Source: Candidatus Zixiibacteriota bacterium
GTDB taxonomy: Bacteria; Electryoneota; B3-LCP
Assembly: GCA_003599535.1 (NCBI GenBank)
Contig: QZKQ01000096.1
Location: 1 to 36,319 of the forward strand
DNA length: 36,319 bases
Direction of reading: 5' to 3'
The notes below the pieces were generated by a model. The model did no database searches. It had not been told where the DNA came from and worked only from the letters and a program-made list of their open reading frames with translations. Below, in pieces: positions 24,063 to 32,324 of this stretch. The position numbers and the translations under genes were made by a program. Each line of letters opens with the position of its first letter. Position 1 is the stretch's first letter.

Positions 24063-25190
24063 ATGAAATTCAAAGTTGCCCAGGAACCCCTGCTGCAGGG
24101 CGTCGCCAAGGTGTCGGGTGTGATTCCCACCCGGACTCCCCTGACTTTTCTGTACAACATCCATGCGGTGCTGTCGGGCAATGAACTGAAGCTCACCGCG
24201 TCCGACGGCGACGTCTTCCTGATCACCCGGGTCACGGTGGAAGGCGCGGAAGACGGTTCGATGCTGGTGCCGGCCCGCCCTCTGCAGGACCTGCTGCGCG
24301 AACTCCCCGGCGCGGAACTGCACCTGGAGACCACTCCGGAACAACACCTGGTGGTCAACACCACGCGCGGCCGCTTCACCATCCCGGGCGAGGACCCGGG
24401 GAAATTCCCGCCGGCACCGGAAGAACGGCCGCCCACTCACCTGCACTTCAGTTCGGAGGAGCTGAAGAACATCCTGGAGCAGACCACCTTCGCCGTCTCC
24501 CATGACGAGCTGCGCCCCGCCCTGACCGGCCTGCTGATGCAGTTCCACAGCGGGGAAATGCGCGCCGTGGCCACCGACGGCCACCGCCTGGTGAAGCTGG
24601 TGCGCACCGGCATGGAATCCCTGGCGGCCTCGGGCAGCGACGTGGAGGTCATCGTGCCTCTGCGCTCCTTGTCCCTGCTGTCGCGCCACCTGTCGGGCGA
24701 GGACGTCGAACACGTGGAAGTGTTTCTGGCGCCCAACCGGGTGGTTTTCGATACCGGATCGCTGGTCATTACCAGCAAGGTCGTGGAAGGCAAATTTCCC
24801 GCCTATGATGCCGTAATACCGAAAGACAACTCCCTCGTTCTGCACGTCGACCAGGATAAATTTTCCGCGGCCGTGCGCCGCGTCAGCATCTTCTCCAACC
24901 AGATCAACCGCCTGGTGGTGCTGAACCTGGGCCCAGACTCCATCAAAATCACCGCCGAAGACCCCGACAGCGGCCGCCGCGGCCAGGAAGAGATCGAAGC
25001 CACCTTCAGCGGCGAACCCTTCGACATCGGTTACAACGCCAATTACCTGCTGGAAGCCCTGCGCCATGTATCGTCCGCCCAGGTGGAGATGCGCCTGGGT
25101 TCACCCACCGCGGCCGGCATCCTGCAGCCGGCGGAGCAGAAGGAGAACGAGGACCTGCTCATGCTCCTGATGCCCATCCGCCTGCAGTAA
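24063..25190 (+). CDS. dnaN: DNA polymerase III beta sliding clamp
   Basis: Ring-shaped processivity clamp, 375 residues in three repeated clamp domains. Family features include MKFKVAQEPLLQGVAKVSGVIPTRTPLTFLYNIH, the RGRFTIPGEDPGKFPP segment, ATDGHRLVKL at the end of domain 2 and the C-terminal LLMLLMPIRLQ. The last residues match the usual M-P-x-R/M-L ending. A good AAGGAG site precedes the ATG. It follows oriC directly. recF, which normally comes next, is absent; a 243-base gap without a recognisable gene or terminator leads to an OmpA-like gene. Confidence 0.97.
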   Translation: MKFKVAQEPLLQGVAKVSGVIPTRTPLTFLYNIHAVLSGNELKLTASDGDVFLITRVTVEGAEDGSMLVPARPLQDLLRELPGAELHLETTPEQHLVVNTTRGRFTIPGEDPGKFPPAPEERPPTHLHFSSEELKNILEQTTFAVSHDELRPALTGLLMQFHSGEMRAVATDGHRLVKLVRTGMESLAASGSDVEVIVPLRSLSLLSRHLSGEDVEHVEVFLAPNRVVFDTGSLVITSKVVEGKFPAYDAVIPKDNSLVLHVDQDKFSAAVRRVSIFSNQINRLVVLNLGPDSIKITAEDPDSGRRGQEEIEATFSGEPFDIGYNANYLLEALRHVSSAQVEMRLGSPTAAGILQPAEQKENEDLLMLLMPIRLQ

Positions 25191-25433
25191 TCCCAAAACC
25201 ACGCCGTGGCGTGAAATAATCGGCAAAACCGGCGCATCCCATTGTAGAGCCGCACATCCAATCCGGTAAGAGCCCTGCAGCCGCCCAATTATCCGGCCGC
25301 ACGGGGTCTCTCCGGCCTCATTACCGCTTCCAGTAAGGATCTCTTTTGCACTGCCACGAGCCTTCGTTCTGATTCCTGGTGCGAGACCCTGAGAGCCGTC
25401 GAAACGACACAACCTATTGCAGGGAGGTGCACG

Positions 25434-26903
25434 ATGAAGCGTAACGCGACCATTCTGATCGCCACATTGGCAGTACTGGCGCTATCCTGGCAGGCCAACG
25501 CGCAGTTCAAAGATTTGGGCGCCGAACTGGGCCTCTACGGCGGCGGACCCCTGGGCCTGAATGAAAACAGCATCGGCGACAATGATTGGCAGGCGCTACT
25601 CCGCGGCAGCCTGGCCTTCCCCCTGACGGACCGCCTTCAACTGGAACTGGGCGGCGGCTGGGCCCGCAACGGCGAAGCTCACGGCCCCCAGGCCTTCGAA
25701 ACCAACCTGATCCCCCTGGACCTTCGCCTCCGCTTTTCCCTGGTGAACCTGACCCGCTGGTTTCCCTATCTCTACGCCGGGGGCGGGGCGGTGCACTACC
25801 AGGTGAACCAGGACATGCTGCCCGCCGGCTCCGACCCCGAGCACACGGAAGAGGGCTGGACGGGGTTGATCCCCTTCGGCGCCGGGGTGCAGTTCCGCCT
25901 GAGTTCCGTGGTGTCGCTGGATCTGAACGCCGGCAGCAATTACACTTTCACCGATTACATCAACCCCCGCACCGGCAAGAACAACGACAGCTATTTCACT
26001 CTGGCCGGCGGTTTGCGCTTCGCCCTGAAGGAAAGCAACACCGACGCCGACCTGGACCGCCTGTTGCGCCGCGACGAGCGCCGCTACGGCACCAATCCCA
26101 AGAATCCCGACACGGACGGCGACGGCCTGAAGGACGGCGATGAGGTCCTGACCTACAAGACGGATCCGCTGAAGCCGGACAGCGACGGCGACGGCCTGAC
26201 CGACGGTGACGAGGTACTCACCCATAAGACCGGCCCCACCATGGCGGACAGCGATACCGAGGGCCTGACCGACGGCGAGGAGGTCCTGAAGTACAAGACC
26301 AACCCGCTGAAGCCCGACACTGACGGCGACGGCCTGAGCGACAACGAAGAAGTGTCCACCCGCAAGACCGATCCCCTGATGGCCGACACCGACGGCGACG
26401 GCCTGAGCGACGGCCAGGAGGTGATGGAGCACCAGTCGGATCCGCTGGCCAAGGACACCGACGGCGGATCGGTGGACGACTACGCCGAGGTGTACCGGGG
26501 CAGCAATCCGCGGCTGGCTTCCGACGACGTGCCTCGGCCCCCCATGGAGAAGGGCCAGGCCATCACCCTGGAGGGAATCACCTTCCGGACCGGCAGCGCC
26601 GAGATCCTGCCCGAATCCGAAGCCATCCTGGGGTGGGCGTACGACACGATGGACCATTTCCCCCAGATTGAAGTGGAGATCTGCGGGCACACCGACAACA
26701 CCGGCAGCAAAACCACCAACCAGAAGCTGTCCCAGGCCCGGGCCGAGGCCGTGAAAGCCTGGCTGACGGCCAAGGGCATTGCCGGGGAGCGCATCCGCAC
26801 GCGCGGCTGCGGCCCGGATCACCCCGTGGCCGACAATGCCACCTCCGAAGGGCGGCAGAAGAACCGCCGCATCGAGTTCGTGCGCGTGGACAACATGGAA
26901 TAA
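25434..26903 (+). CDS. OmpA-family protein with thrombospondin type 3 repeats (copy 1)
   Basis: Envelope protein of 489 residues predicted to span the outer membrane and bind peptidoglycan. The signal peptide ends near SWQANAQ. An N-terminal beta-barrel-like domain (about 24-200, aromatic strands such as RWFPYLYAGGGAVHYQVN) is followed by about five calcium-binding thrombospondin-type repeats (about 221-360). The repeats are DTDGDGLKDGDE-like units spaced by TYKTDPLKP. The C-terminal OmpA domain (about 380-489) has ICGHTDNTGSKTTNQKLSQ and RTRGCGPDHPVADNATSEGR. A GGGAGGTGCACG site precedes the ATG. It has the same architecture as the copy at 27593 and is probably a tandem duplicate. Confidence 0.92.
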   Translation: MKRNATILIATLAVLALSWQANAQFKDLGAELGLYGGGPLGLNENSIGDNDWQALLRGSLAFPLTDRLQLELGGGWARNGEAHGPQAFETNLIPLDLRLRFSLVNLTRWFPYLYAGGGAVHYQVNQDMLPAGSDPEHTEEGWTGLIPFGAGVQFRLSSVVSLDLNAGSNYTFTDYINPRTGKNNDSYFTLAGGLRFALKESNTDADLDRLLRRDERRYGTNPKNPDTDGDGLKDGDEVLTYKTDPLKPDSDGDGLTDGDEVLTHKTGPTMADSDTEGLTDGEEVLKYKTNPLKPDTDGDGLSDNEEVSTRKTDPLMADTDGDGLSDGQEVMEHQSDPLAKDTDGGSVDDYAEVYRGSNPRLASDDVPRPPMEKGQAITLEGITFRTGSAEILPESEAILGWAYDTMDHFPQIEVEICGHTDNTGSKTTNQKLSQARAEAVKAWLTAKGIAGERIRTRGCGPDHPVADNATSEGRQKNRRIEFVRVDNME

Positions 26904-26990
26904 TCCGGATAACCGGTGCGCTCTGCCCGGCCGGGACCTCCGGCCGGGCGGGGACCGCCCGGCCCTTCCGCCCGCCCAGGAAATCCCGGC

Positions 26991-27377
26991 ATGCTCTGCA
27001 GAACGATCCGGTACTGTCTTCTCCCCCTCTGTCTGCTGCTGGCTGCCGGTTGCACGGCGCGCCGCTCCGTCCCGCCGGAGGAGTACAGGCCGGGTGGAGA
27101 AGAACCCCCCGGGGAGACCGTCGTCGGCGTAGAGCTGCATTCCGGCGCGACGCTGTGGTTCCAGCCTTCCCTGGAGGCCGCGGCCTTAGGCGACACCCTG
27201 GAGGCGCGGTTGCACGCCGGGGAGACGGTGCGCCTGCCGGCGGAGGACGTCCGCCGCCTGATCCTGGCGCGGCCGGTGTCCCGCACCGGCTATGTGGAAG
27301 GCGCGGGCCTGGCCCTGGCGGTTTTGCTGGCGCTGCTGGTCTTCGGCTATCCCAATATTTCCGGCTTCGGAACCTAA
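26991..27377 (+). CDS. Small lipoprotein of unknown function
   Basis: 128-residue protein with a signal peptide and lipobox LLAAGC (MLCRTIRYCLLPLCLLLAAGC). A Pro/Glu-rich linker, a short beta-rich middle (VVGVELHSGATLWFQPSLEAAALGD, ETVRLPAEDVRRLIL) and a hydrophobic segment near the C-terminus (GLALAVLLALLVFGY) follow. No family was recognised with confidence. It sits between two OmpA/thrombospondin paralogues, 87 bases after the first. A second hydrophobic segment after a lipobox is odd and might make it an inner-membrane two-anchor protein. The ribosome binding site (AGGAAATCCCGGC) is weak. Confidence 0.7.
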   Translation: MLCRTIRYCLLPLCLLLAAGCTARRSVPPEEYRPGGEEPPGETVVGVELHSGATLWFQPSLEAAALGDTLEARLHAGETVRLPAEDVRRLILARPVSRTGYVEGAGLALAVLLALLVFGYPNISGFGT

Positions 27378-27592
27378 CCGCCGGCCTTCTCCTCCGGTCG
27401 GCGGGGCAGAAAACGCTCTTTGATACGGCGAATCTTCGGAATATTTCTGCCGGCCCGTCCGCGCGGCGCGGGCCGGCGCAGCGGCAATTCTCCCGGTTGC
27501 CCTTTGCGCCTGACATCTGCAGTCAGCCCATATTCCTCCCGCCCCCGCACCGCAGGGCGGGACCACCCGTTACTCAACCGGAGAGGTACACT
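27378..27592. other. Leader region of second OmpA-like gene with GC hairpin
   Basis: A 9-bp stem GCCGGCCCG (27449-27457) / CGGGCCGGC (27469-27477) lies in this gap without a T-run. No gene is evident. A GGAGAGGT site just before 27593 belongs to the next gene. Confidence 0.5.
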
Positions 27593-29038
27593 ATGGCACA
27601 TCGTTACTGGATTATTTCCCTGCTGGTGTTGCTTCTGGCGCTGCAATTTGAAGCGGACGCGCAATTCAAGGATATCGGCACCGAACTGGGCCTCGCCGTG
27701 GGCAGCCCCGTGGGCGTGAACGAGAACGAGTACGCGGAGCAGGATCCCCAGGCCATGGTGCGGTTTCTGGCGGCTTGGCCCCTGTTCGACCGCCTGCAGT
27801 TGGAGGTCGGCGGGGGGTATGCCCGCAACGGACGCCAGCATGGGCCGTACCCCTACGACACCCAGATGAACCCCCTGGACATGCGCCTGCGGTTCGCTCC
27901 CCTTGGTACCTTCACCTGGTTCCCCTACCTGTACGGCGGCGCGGGAGCCCTGTATTACCACGTCAATGAGGGCCCTGCAGGCACGGAGCTGGGCGATGAG
28001 CACGTGGGCTGGACCGGCTATCTCCCCTTTGGCGGCGGTATCCAGTACCGGATGAACGACGACCTGTCCCTGGATCTCTGCGGCGGGTACAATTACACTT
28101 TCACCGATCGTTTGAATCCGCGCGAAGATGACGAGAACGATCACTTCATGTCCCTGACCCTGGGCCTGCGCTACGGCATCTGGGGCGGCACGTCGGACTG
28201 GGATCGCGACCGCCTGATCCGCCGCGAGGAGCGGCAGCTCGGCACCAATCCCCGCAAGGCCGACACCGACGAGGACGGCGTCCAGGACGGCGACGAGGTC
28301 CAGACCCACCATACCGATCCCCTGCGGCCCGACACCGACGGCGACGGCCTGAAGGACGGCGAAGAGCTGCTCACTTACAAAACCGATCCGCTGAAGCCCG
28401 ACACCGACGGCGACGGCCTGAGCGACGCCGACGAGATCCGCAAGCACGATACCAATCCGCTGGTGGCGGACACCGACGGCGACGGGTTGATGGACGGCGA
28501 AGAGCTGCTCACTTACAAGACCGATCCGCTGAAGCCCGACACCGACACTGAGGGCCTGAACGACAAGCAGGAAGTGGCGGACTTCAAAACCTCCCCGCTG
28601 GAGGCCGACACGGACCAGGGCGGCGTCAACGACTTCGTGGAGGTCAACCGCAACAGCGATCCCCTGGACCCGGCGGACGACCTGCCCCGGGTGCAGGATC
28701 AGAAGATCACGCTTTCCGGCATCAACTTCCGCCTGAACAGCGCCGAAATCCTGCCGGAGATGGTGCCCATCCTGGAGGCGGCCGTGACCGCCCTGCGGGA
28801 CAACCCCGCCGTGCGCGTGGAAGTCTGCGGCCACACCGACATTACCGGGCCGCTGGCGTACAACATGCAGTTGTCCGAGCGGCGCGCCCAGTCGGTCCGC
28901 AACTGGCTCCGGGAACACGGCATTGCCGCCGAGCGCATTCTCACCCGGGGCTGCGGCCCGGAACACCCTGTGGCCGACAACGAAACCCCCGAAGGCCGGT
29001 ATAAGAACCGCCGCGCCGATTTCACCCAGGTGGAATAG
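27593..29038 (+). CDS. OmpA-family protein with thrombospondin type 3 repeats (copy 2)
   Basis: 481-residue paralogue of the gene at 25434 with the same order of domains. The signal peptide is MAHRYWIISLLVLLLALQFEADAQ and the shared mature start is QFKDIGTELGL. A barrel-like domain is followed by repeats DTDGDGLKDGEE / TYKTDPLKPDTDGDGLSDADE (about 219-362) and an OmpA domain from about 376 (GINFRLNSAEILPEM, VCGHTDITGPLAYNMQLSERR, RGCGPEHPVADNETPEGR). GGAGAGGT precedes the ATG at 27593; the open frame extends far upstream but has no signal there. A nested GC hairpin follows its stop. It likely anchors the outer membrane to peptidoglycan. Confidence 0.92.
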   Translation: MAHRYWIISLLVLLLALQFEADAQFKDIGTELGLAVGSPVGVNENEYAEQDPQAMVRFLAAWPLFDRLQLEVGGGYARNGRQHGPYPYDTQMNPLDMRLRFAPLGTFTWFPYLYGGAGALYYHVNEGPAGTELGDEHVGWTGYLPFGGGIQYRMNDDLSLDLCGGYNYTFTDRLNPREDDENDHFMSLTLGLRYGIWGGTSDWDRDRLIRREERQLGTNPRKADTDEDGVQDGDEVQTHHTDPLRPDTDGDGLKDGEELLTYKTDPLKPDTDGDGLSDADEIRKHDTNPLVADTDGDGLMDGEELLTYKTDPLKPDTDTEGLNDKQEVADFKTSPLEADTDQGGVNDFVEVNRNSDPLDPADDLPRVQDQKITLSGINFRLNSAEILPEMVPILEAAVTALRDNPAVRVEVCGHTDITGPLAYNMQLSERRAQSVRNWLREHGIAAERILTRGCGPEHPVADNETPEGRYKNRRADFTQVE

Positions 29039-29045
29039 AATTCCC

Positions 29046-29100
29046 GAGAACCGGCCCCTGCTGCGCCCCGCCCATTGCGGCGGGGCGCGGACCGGTTCTC
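29046..29100. terminator. Nested stem-loop after second OmpA-like gene
   Basis: Outer arms GAGAACCGG (29046-29054) / CCGGTTCTC (29092-29100) enclose inner arms GCGCCCCGCC (29063-29072) / GGCGGGGCGC (29079-29088). Only a short T-containing tail follows, so termination is plausible but not canonical. It may protect the mRNA 3' end. Confidence 0.6.
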
Positions 29101-29169
29101 CCTCGCTTTGAGTCCGGCGCCCCTGTTGGAATTCCCCGCACACCAGCATATTTCAGGAAGGAGCTATTC

Positions 29170-30441
29170 ATGCGATCTCGTGACGGTCTCAACCATTTGG
29201 AGCTCTACCGCCTGCCCTGGACCCTGCCGGACAACGCCATTTCCTGGTTGGAACCGACCTCGGCGTGCAACCTGGCCTGCGACGGATGTTACCGGGAAAA
29301 TGAACCGCATAGCCATAAGCCGCTGGACCGGCTCAAGCGCGAACTGGAGACCTTCCGCCGGCTGCGGCACACCGACGCGGTCTCCATCGCCGGCGGCGAC
29401 CCCCTGGTGCACCCGCAGATCGTGGACCTCGTCCACCTGATCGCGCAGCAGGGGGCCAAGCCCATCATCAACACCAACGGCCTGGCGCTGACGCCGGAAT
29501 TGCTGCGGGAGTTGAAACGGGCCGGCGCCTTCGGCTTCACTTTTCATATAGACAGCAAACAGCAGCGCCCCGGCTGGAAGAACAAGGACGAGATCTCCCT
29601 GAACGACCTGCGCCGGCACTACGCCGGCATGCTGGCCGAGGCCGGGGACCTCTGCTGCGCTTTCAATTCCACGGTGTACGAGGACACCCTGCAGACGGTC
29701 CCCGAGCTGGTGGCGTGGGCCGCCCGCAACATTGACCGCGTGCACGTCATGGTCTTCATCCTCTACCGCGCGGCCGTGCCCGACATGCCTTTTGACTGGT
29801 ATGCCGGGGCCCAGCGGATTGACCTGGGGACCATGGCTGAAAACCTCCCCTACACATCATCCGCACCGCGCCGGGTGGACATGAAGGCCGGGGAGGTCGT
29901 TGCGGCCCTCCGCCGGCGCTTCCCGGACTTTGCCCCCTGCGCCTACCTGAACGGCACGGAGGCCCCCGATGACTACAAATGGCTGCTCACCTGCCGCTTC
30001 GGGGATAAGGGGCGGATCCACGGGTACGCGGGCCCCAGGTTTGTGGAACTGGCCCAGGCCTGGAACCACCTGGTCAAAGGGCGGTACCTCTCTTACGCCT
30101 CGCCGCGGGTGTCGCGGCGGGGCCGGTCCATGCTGCTGTTGTCCCCCCTGGACGCCGGGGTGAAGCGCGCCGCCCGGCGCTGGGCGGCCTCGGCCCTGGC
30201 CAACCCGCTGCGCCTGTTCCACCGGCTGCACCTGCAGTCCATCATGATCATCCAACCGGTGGACATGCTGGACAACGGCCTGCAGAGCATGTGCGACGGC
30301 TGCCCCGACATGACCGTGTGGGACGACCGCCTGGTGTGGTCCTGCCGCCTGGAAGAGCTGAAGCGCCTGGGCGGCTGGTTGCGCGCCGTGCCCCGGGAAG
30401 AGGAAGAATTCGCCACAGATCTCACAGATATGCACAGATAA
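29170..30441 (+). CDS. Radical SAM enzyme of unknown substrate
   Basis: 423-residue radical SAM protein. The cluster motif CNLACDGC places Cys33, Cys37 and Cys40 at the N-terminal side of a TIM-barrel-like half, followed by SIAGGDPLVHP (SAM-contacting GGD/E strand) and INTNGLALTP. A C-terminal cysteine group (MCDGCPDMTVWDDRLVWSC) suggests an auxiliary iron-sulfur cluster, as in SPASM/Twitch enzymes. It resembles an uncharacterised radical SAM group with the lead-in SWLEPTSACNL; the product is unknown. AAGGAGCT precedes the ATG. The last dozen residues (FATDLTDMHR) are encoded by a dispersed CACAGAT repeat and may be non-native. A His-rich small protein follows 76 bases later. Confidence 0.88.
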   Translation: MRSRDGLNHLELYRLPWTLPDNAISWLEPTSACNLACDGCYRENEPHSHKPLDRLKRELETFRRLRHTDAVSIAGGDPLVHPQIVDLVHLIAQQGAKPIINTNGLALTPELLRELKRAGAFGFTFHIDSKQQRPGWKNKDEISLNDLRRHYAGMLAEAGDLCCAFNSTVYEDTLQTVPELVAWAARNIDRVHVMVFILYRAAVPDMPFDWYAGAQRIDLGTMAENLPYTSSAPRRVDMKAGEVVAALRRRFPDFAPCAYLNGTEAPDDYKWLLTCRFGDKGRIHGYAGPRFVELAQAWNHLVKGRYLSYASPRVSRRGRSMLLLSPLDAGVKRAARRWAASALANPLRLFHRLHLQSIMIIQPVDMLDNGLQSMCDGCPDMTVWDDRLVWSCRLEELKRLGGWLRAVPREEEEFATDLTDMHR

Positions 30442-30482
30442 ACGGCAGCGCCGGCGTCCCCGCCGGTTCACTGAATCCGAAT
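30412..30482. repeat. Dispersed CACAGAT / GCCGGCG repeat at the radical SAM 3' end
   Basis: Bases 30412-30440 hold three CACAGAT-type units, followed by AGCGCCGGCGTCCCCGCCGG and TTCACTGAATCC. Both are widespread intergenic-repeat types. The element overlaps the radical SAM stop codon. Confidence 0.65.
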
Positions 30483-30517
30483 AATCTGGTTAACACAAAA
30501 TAAAACAAGGAAAACCC

Positions 30518-30934
30518 ATGCTGTACATCGCCGATTTCACCTTTACCACGGGTACCGAAGAGGACGGGTCCGTAGGCCACTTCACCTGCCTGGTGGAGGC
30601 CGACAATATCGAAGGGGCCGAGCAGAAGCTGTCCAGCTTGGTGCTGGCCGCCCACGCGAAGCAGGACCTGTTCCAGCCCGGCACCAACGTCTACCTGCAC
30701 GACATCCTGGAAGTGGAGAAGCTGCCCGAGTCGGGCATCATGGCCCACTACACCGAGATGGACCTGAGCGGCGAGACTTCCGCCAACTGGCCCCTGCCCT
30801 ACCCCGAGGACTTCGACGGCTCCTGCTACAGCGCCCACGGCGACGAGGAGGATTGCGGCCCGGACCACGACCACGAGCATGACCATGAAGCCGAGGACAT
30901 CGAGCCCTTCATCGTGATCCCGGAAAAGGCGTAG
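30518..30934 (+). CDS. Small acidic protein with a His/Asp-rich tail
   Basis: 138-residue acidic protein I do not recognise. It has no signal peptide or membrane segment. The first half looks like a compact alpha/beta fold (LYIADFTFTTGTEEDGSVGHFTCLVEADNIEGAEQKLSSLV). The tail has CGPDHDHEHDHEAED, a likely metal-binding (Zn, Ni or Co) segment, and ends PFIVIPEKA. An AAGGAAAACCC site precedes the ATG. It lies just after the radical SAM gene on the same strand, separated by a repeat, so a functional link is possible but unproven. Confidence 0.75.
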   Translation: MLYIADFTFTTGTEEDGSVGHFTCLVEADNIEGAEQKLSSLVLAAHAKQDLFQPGTNVYLHDILEVEKLPESGIMAHYTEMDLSGETSANWPLPYPEDFDGSCYSAHGDEEDCGPDHDHEHDHEAEDIEPFIVIPEKA

Positions 30935-31133
30935 GTCTTCCTTGCGCACGGGCGGGGCGGATCCTCCCCGTCTGAATTCAGAAGGCCATCGCACCGGGAC
31001 CATCATGTGGCGCTCCGTCGTGGCCCTTTTCTGAACCGTGGGTTTCGCAGATTTTTACCCCGAAGGGGTGACACAACAGTAACCCCGGGCGTCCGCCCGG
31101 GGTTACGGATCGGAAAGCAGCCCAAAAGGACCC
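30935..31133. repeat. Intergenic palindromes before the DciA-like gene
   Basis: ACCCCGAAGGGGT forms a hairpin at 31057-31069. A 13-bp near-perfect palindrome with a 2-base loop follows (GTAACCCCGGGCG 31079-31091 / CGCCCGGGGTTAC 31094-31106). The pair resembles the element at about 7170-7212. No gene is visible. Confidence 0.75.
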
Positions 31134-31550
31134 ATGCCTCCCCCTCCCCGCCACCGTTTCGACAACCTGGAACACGGCCGCGGGCGGCGCACCCGGCCCC
31201 CGGAGGAGGCCTCCGAGCCGGCCCCGGGGGGCGACCGCGTGCGGGAAAAGCGCCACCTGCGGCGCCCCTTCCCCTGCCAGTCCCTGGCCGCGGCCCTGAA
31301 GCAGGCGCTGAAGACCCCCGCCATCCACCGCCGGCTGAACGCGGCGCAGATCATCGAGGCGTGGGAGGAGCTGGCCGGGCCGGTGGTGGCCCAGCACGTG
31401 CAGCCCATGGCCCTGGACAAGGGAGTCCTGACCCTGGAGGCCGATTCTTCGGTGTGGCGCCAGGAGGTCAGCCTGGCGCGCCCCGAGCTGGCCGTCCGCA
31501 TTAACGCCCGATTCGGCCCCAAAACGGTGCGCGAGATCCGTATCAAATAG
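31134..31550 (+). CDS. DciA-like (DUF721) protein
   Basis: 138 residues. The conserved DUF721 core covers about residues 50-138: SLAAALKQALKTPAIHRRLNAAQIIEAWEELAGPVVAQHVQPMALDKGVLTLEADSSVWRQEVS, ending with INARFGPKTVREIRIK. DUF721/DciA proteins are thought to load or operate the replicative helicase where DnaC/DnaI are absent, and usually sit beside recF and gyrB. Here it lies about 6 kb from dnaN and 3.6 kb before gyrB, which fits a displaced replication cluster. The N-terminal 45 residues are basic and Pro-rich. AAAGGA precedes the ATG. Confidence 0.82.
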   Translation: MPPPPRHRFDNLEHGRGRRTRPPEEASEPAPGGDRVREKRHLRRPFPCQSLAAALKQALKTPAIHRRLNAAQIIEAWEELAGPVVAQHVQPMALDKGVLTLEADSSVWRQEVSLARPELAVRINARFGPKTVREIRIK

Positions 31551-31599
31551 CACGCCGGTTCACATTAGCCTTCCGGCTTTGCCATACTGGACGGAAACC

Positions 31600-32214
31600 A
31601 TGGTCACGCGTAACCTCGCAATCCTCATCCTGGCCGGAGCCGCCCTGGCGGCCGCCGGCATTCCCCCTCAAGTTCACGCCCGGGAGAATACCATGAGCGA
31701 TATCGAAACCACCGGAATCTACACCGTGGGCGACAAACCCGCCACCCTGATCGGTCCGCTGCTGGAAATCGGAGCCCGGTTACCCGAGGCGACGGTCGTC
31801 ACCGGGGAGATGAAGCCCGTCCCCCTCTCCGCGTTCTTCGGCCGGGTGCTGATCATCAGCACGGTGCCCTCATTGGACACCGGGGTGTGCAGCGCCCAGA
31901 CCCGGCGCTTCAACCAGGAAGCCGCCTCCCTGGGCCCGGAAGTCCAGGTTTTGACCATTTCCAACGACCTGCCCTTCGCCCAGAAACGCTTCTGCGAGAC
32001 CGCGGGCATCGAGCGGGTCACGGTACTGTCGGATTACCGCGGGCAGCAGTTCGGCCGCGCCGCGGGGCTGTTCGTCAAGGAGACCTACCTGCTGGCCCGG
32101 GCCGTGATCGTGGCCGACCGGCAGGGCGTGGTGCGCTACCTGCAGATCGTCCCCCAGCAGGGGCAGGAGCCGGACTACGGGCCGGTACTGGAAGCGGCCC
32201 GGGCGCTGCTGTAG
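31600..32214 (+). CDS. tpx: Thiol peroxidase Tpx, possible exported form
   Basis: Atypical 2-Cys peroxiredoxin reducing hydroperoxides. The peroxidatic Cys97 lies in PSLDTGVC and the resolving Cys132 in FAQKRFC, both in normal context. The ATG at 31600 gives 204 residues with a convincing signal peptide (NLAILILAGAALAAAGIPPQVHA), so the enzyme may work in the periplasm. An internal ATG at 31693, preceded by GGGAGA (31682-31687), would give a normal-length 173-residue cytoplasmic Tpx. Dual localisation by alternative starts is possible. A paralogue lacking the resolving cysteine follows 110 bases later. Confidence 0.9.
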   Translation: MVTRNLAILILAGAALAAAGIPPQVHARENTMSDIETTGIYTVGDKPATLIGPLLEIGARLPEATVVTGEMKPVPLSAFFGRVLIISTVPSLDTGVCSAQTRRFNQEAASLGPEVQVLTISNDLPFAQKRFCETAGIERVTVLSDYRGQQFGRAAGLFVKETYLLARAVIVADRQGVVRYLQIVPQQGQEPDYGPVLEAARALL

Positions 32215-32324
32215 AATATACCCGGCCGGTAAGCTCTTTCGGAGGGCCGCACCCGAACACGCATATTGCATGACTGCATGATATGATGGGGATGACGCTA
32301 CGATGTTATTAAGGGGAGGAAATT

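Noticed and set aside
27374..29149. Minus-strand open frame of 591 codons
   Set aside because: It is antisense to the second OmpA/thrombospondin gene; its repetitive content mirrors the calcium-binding repeats.
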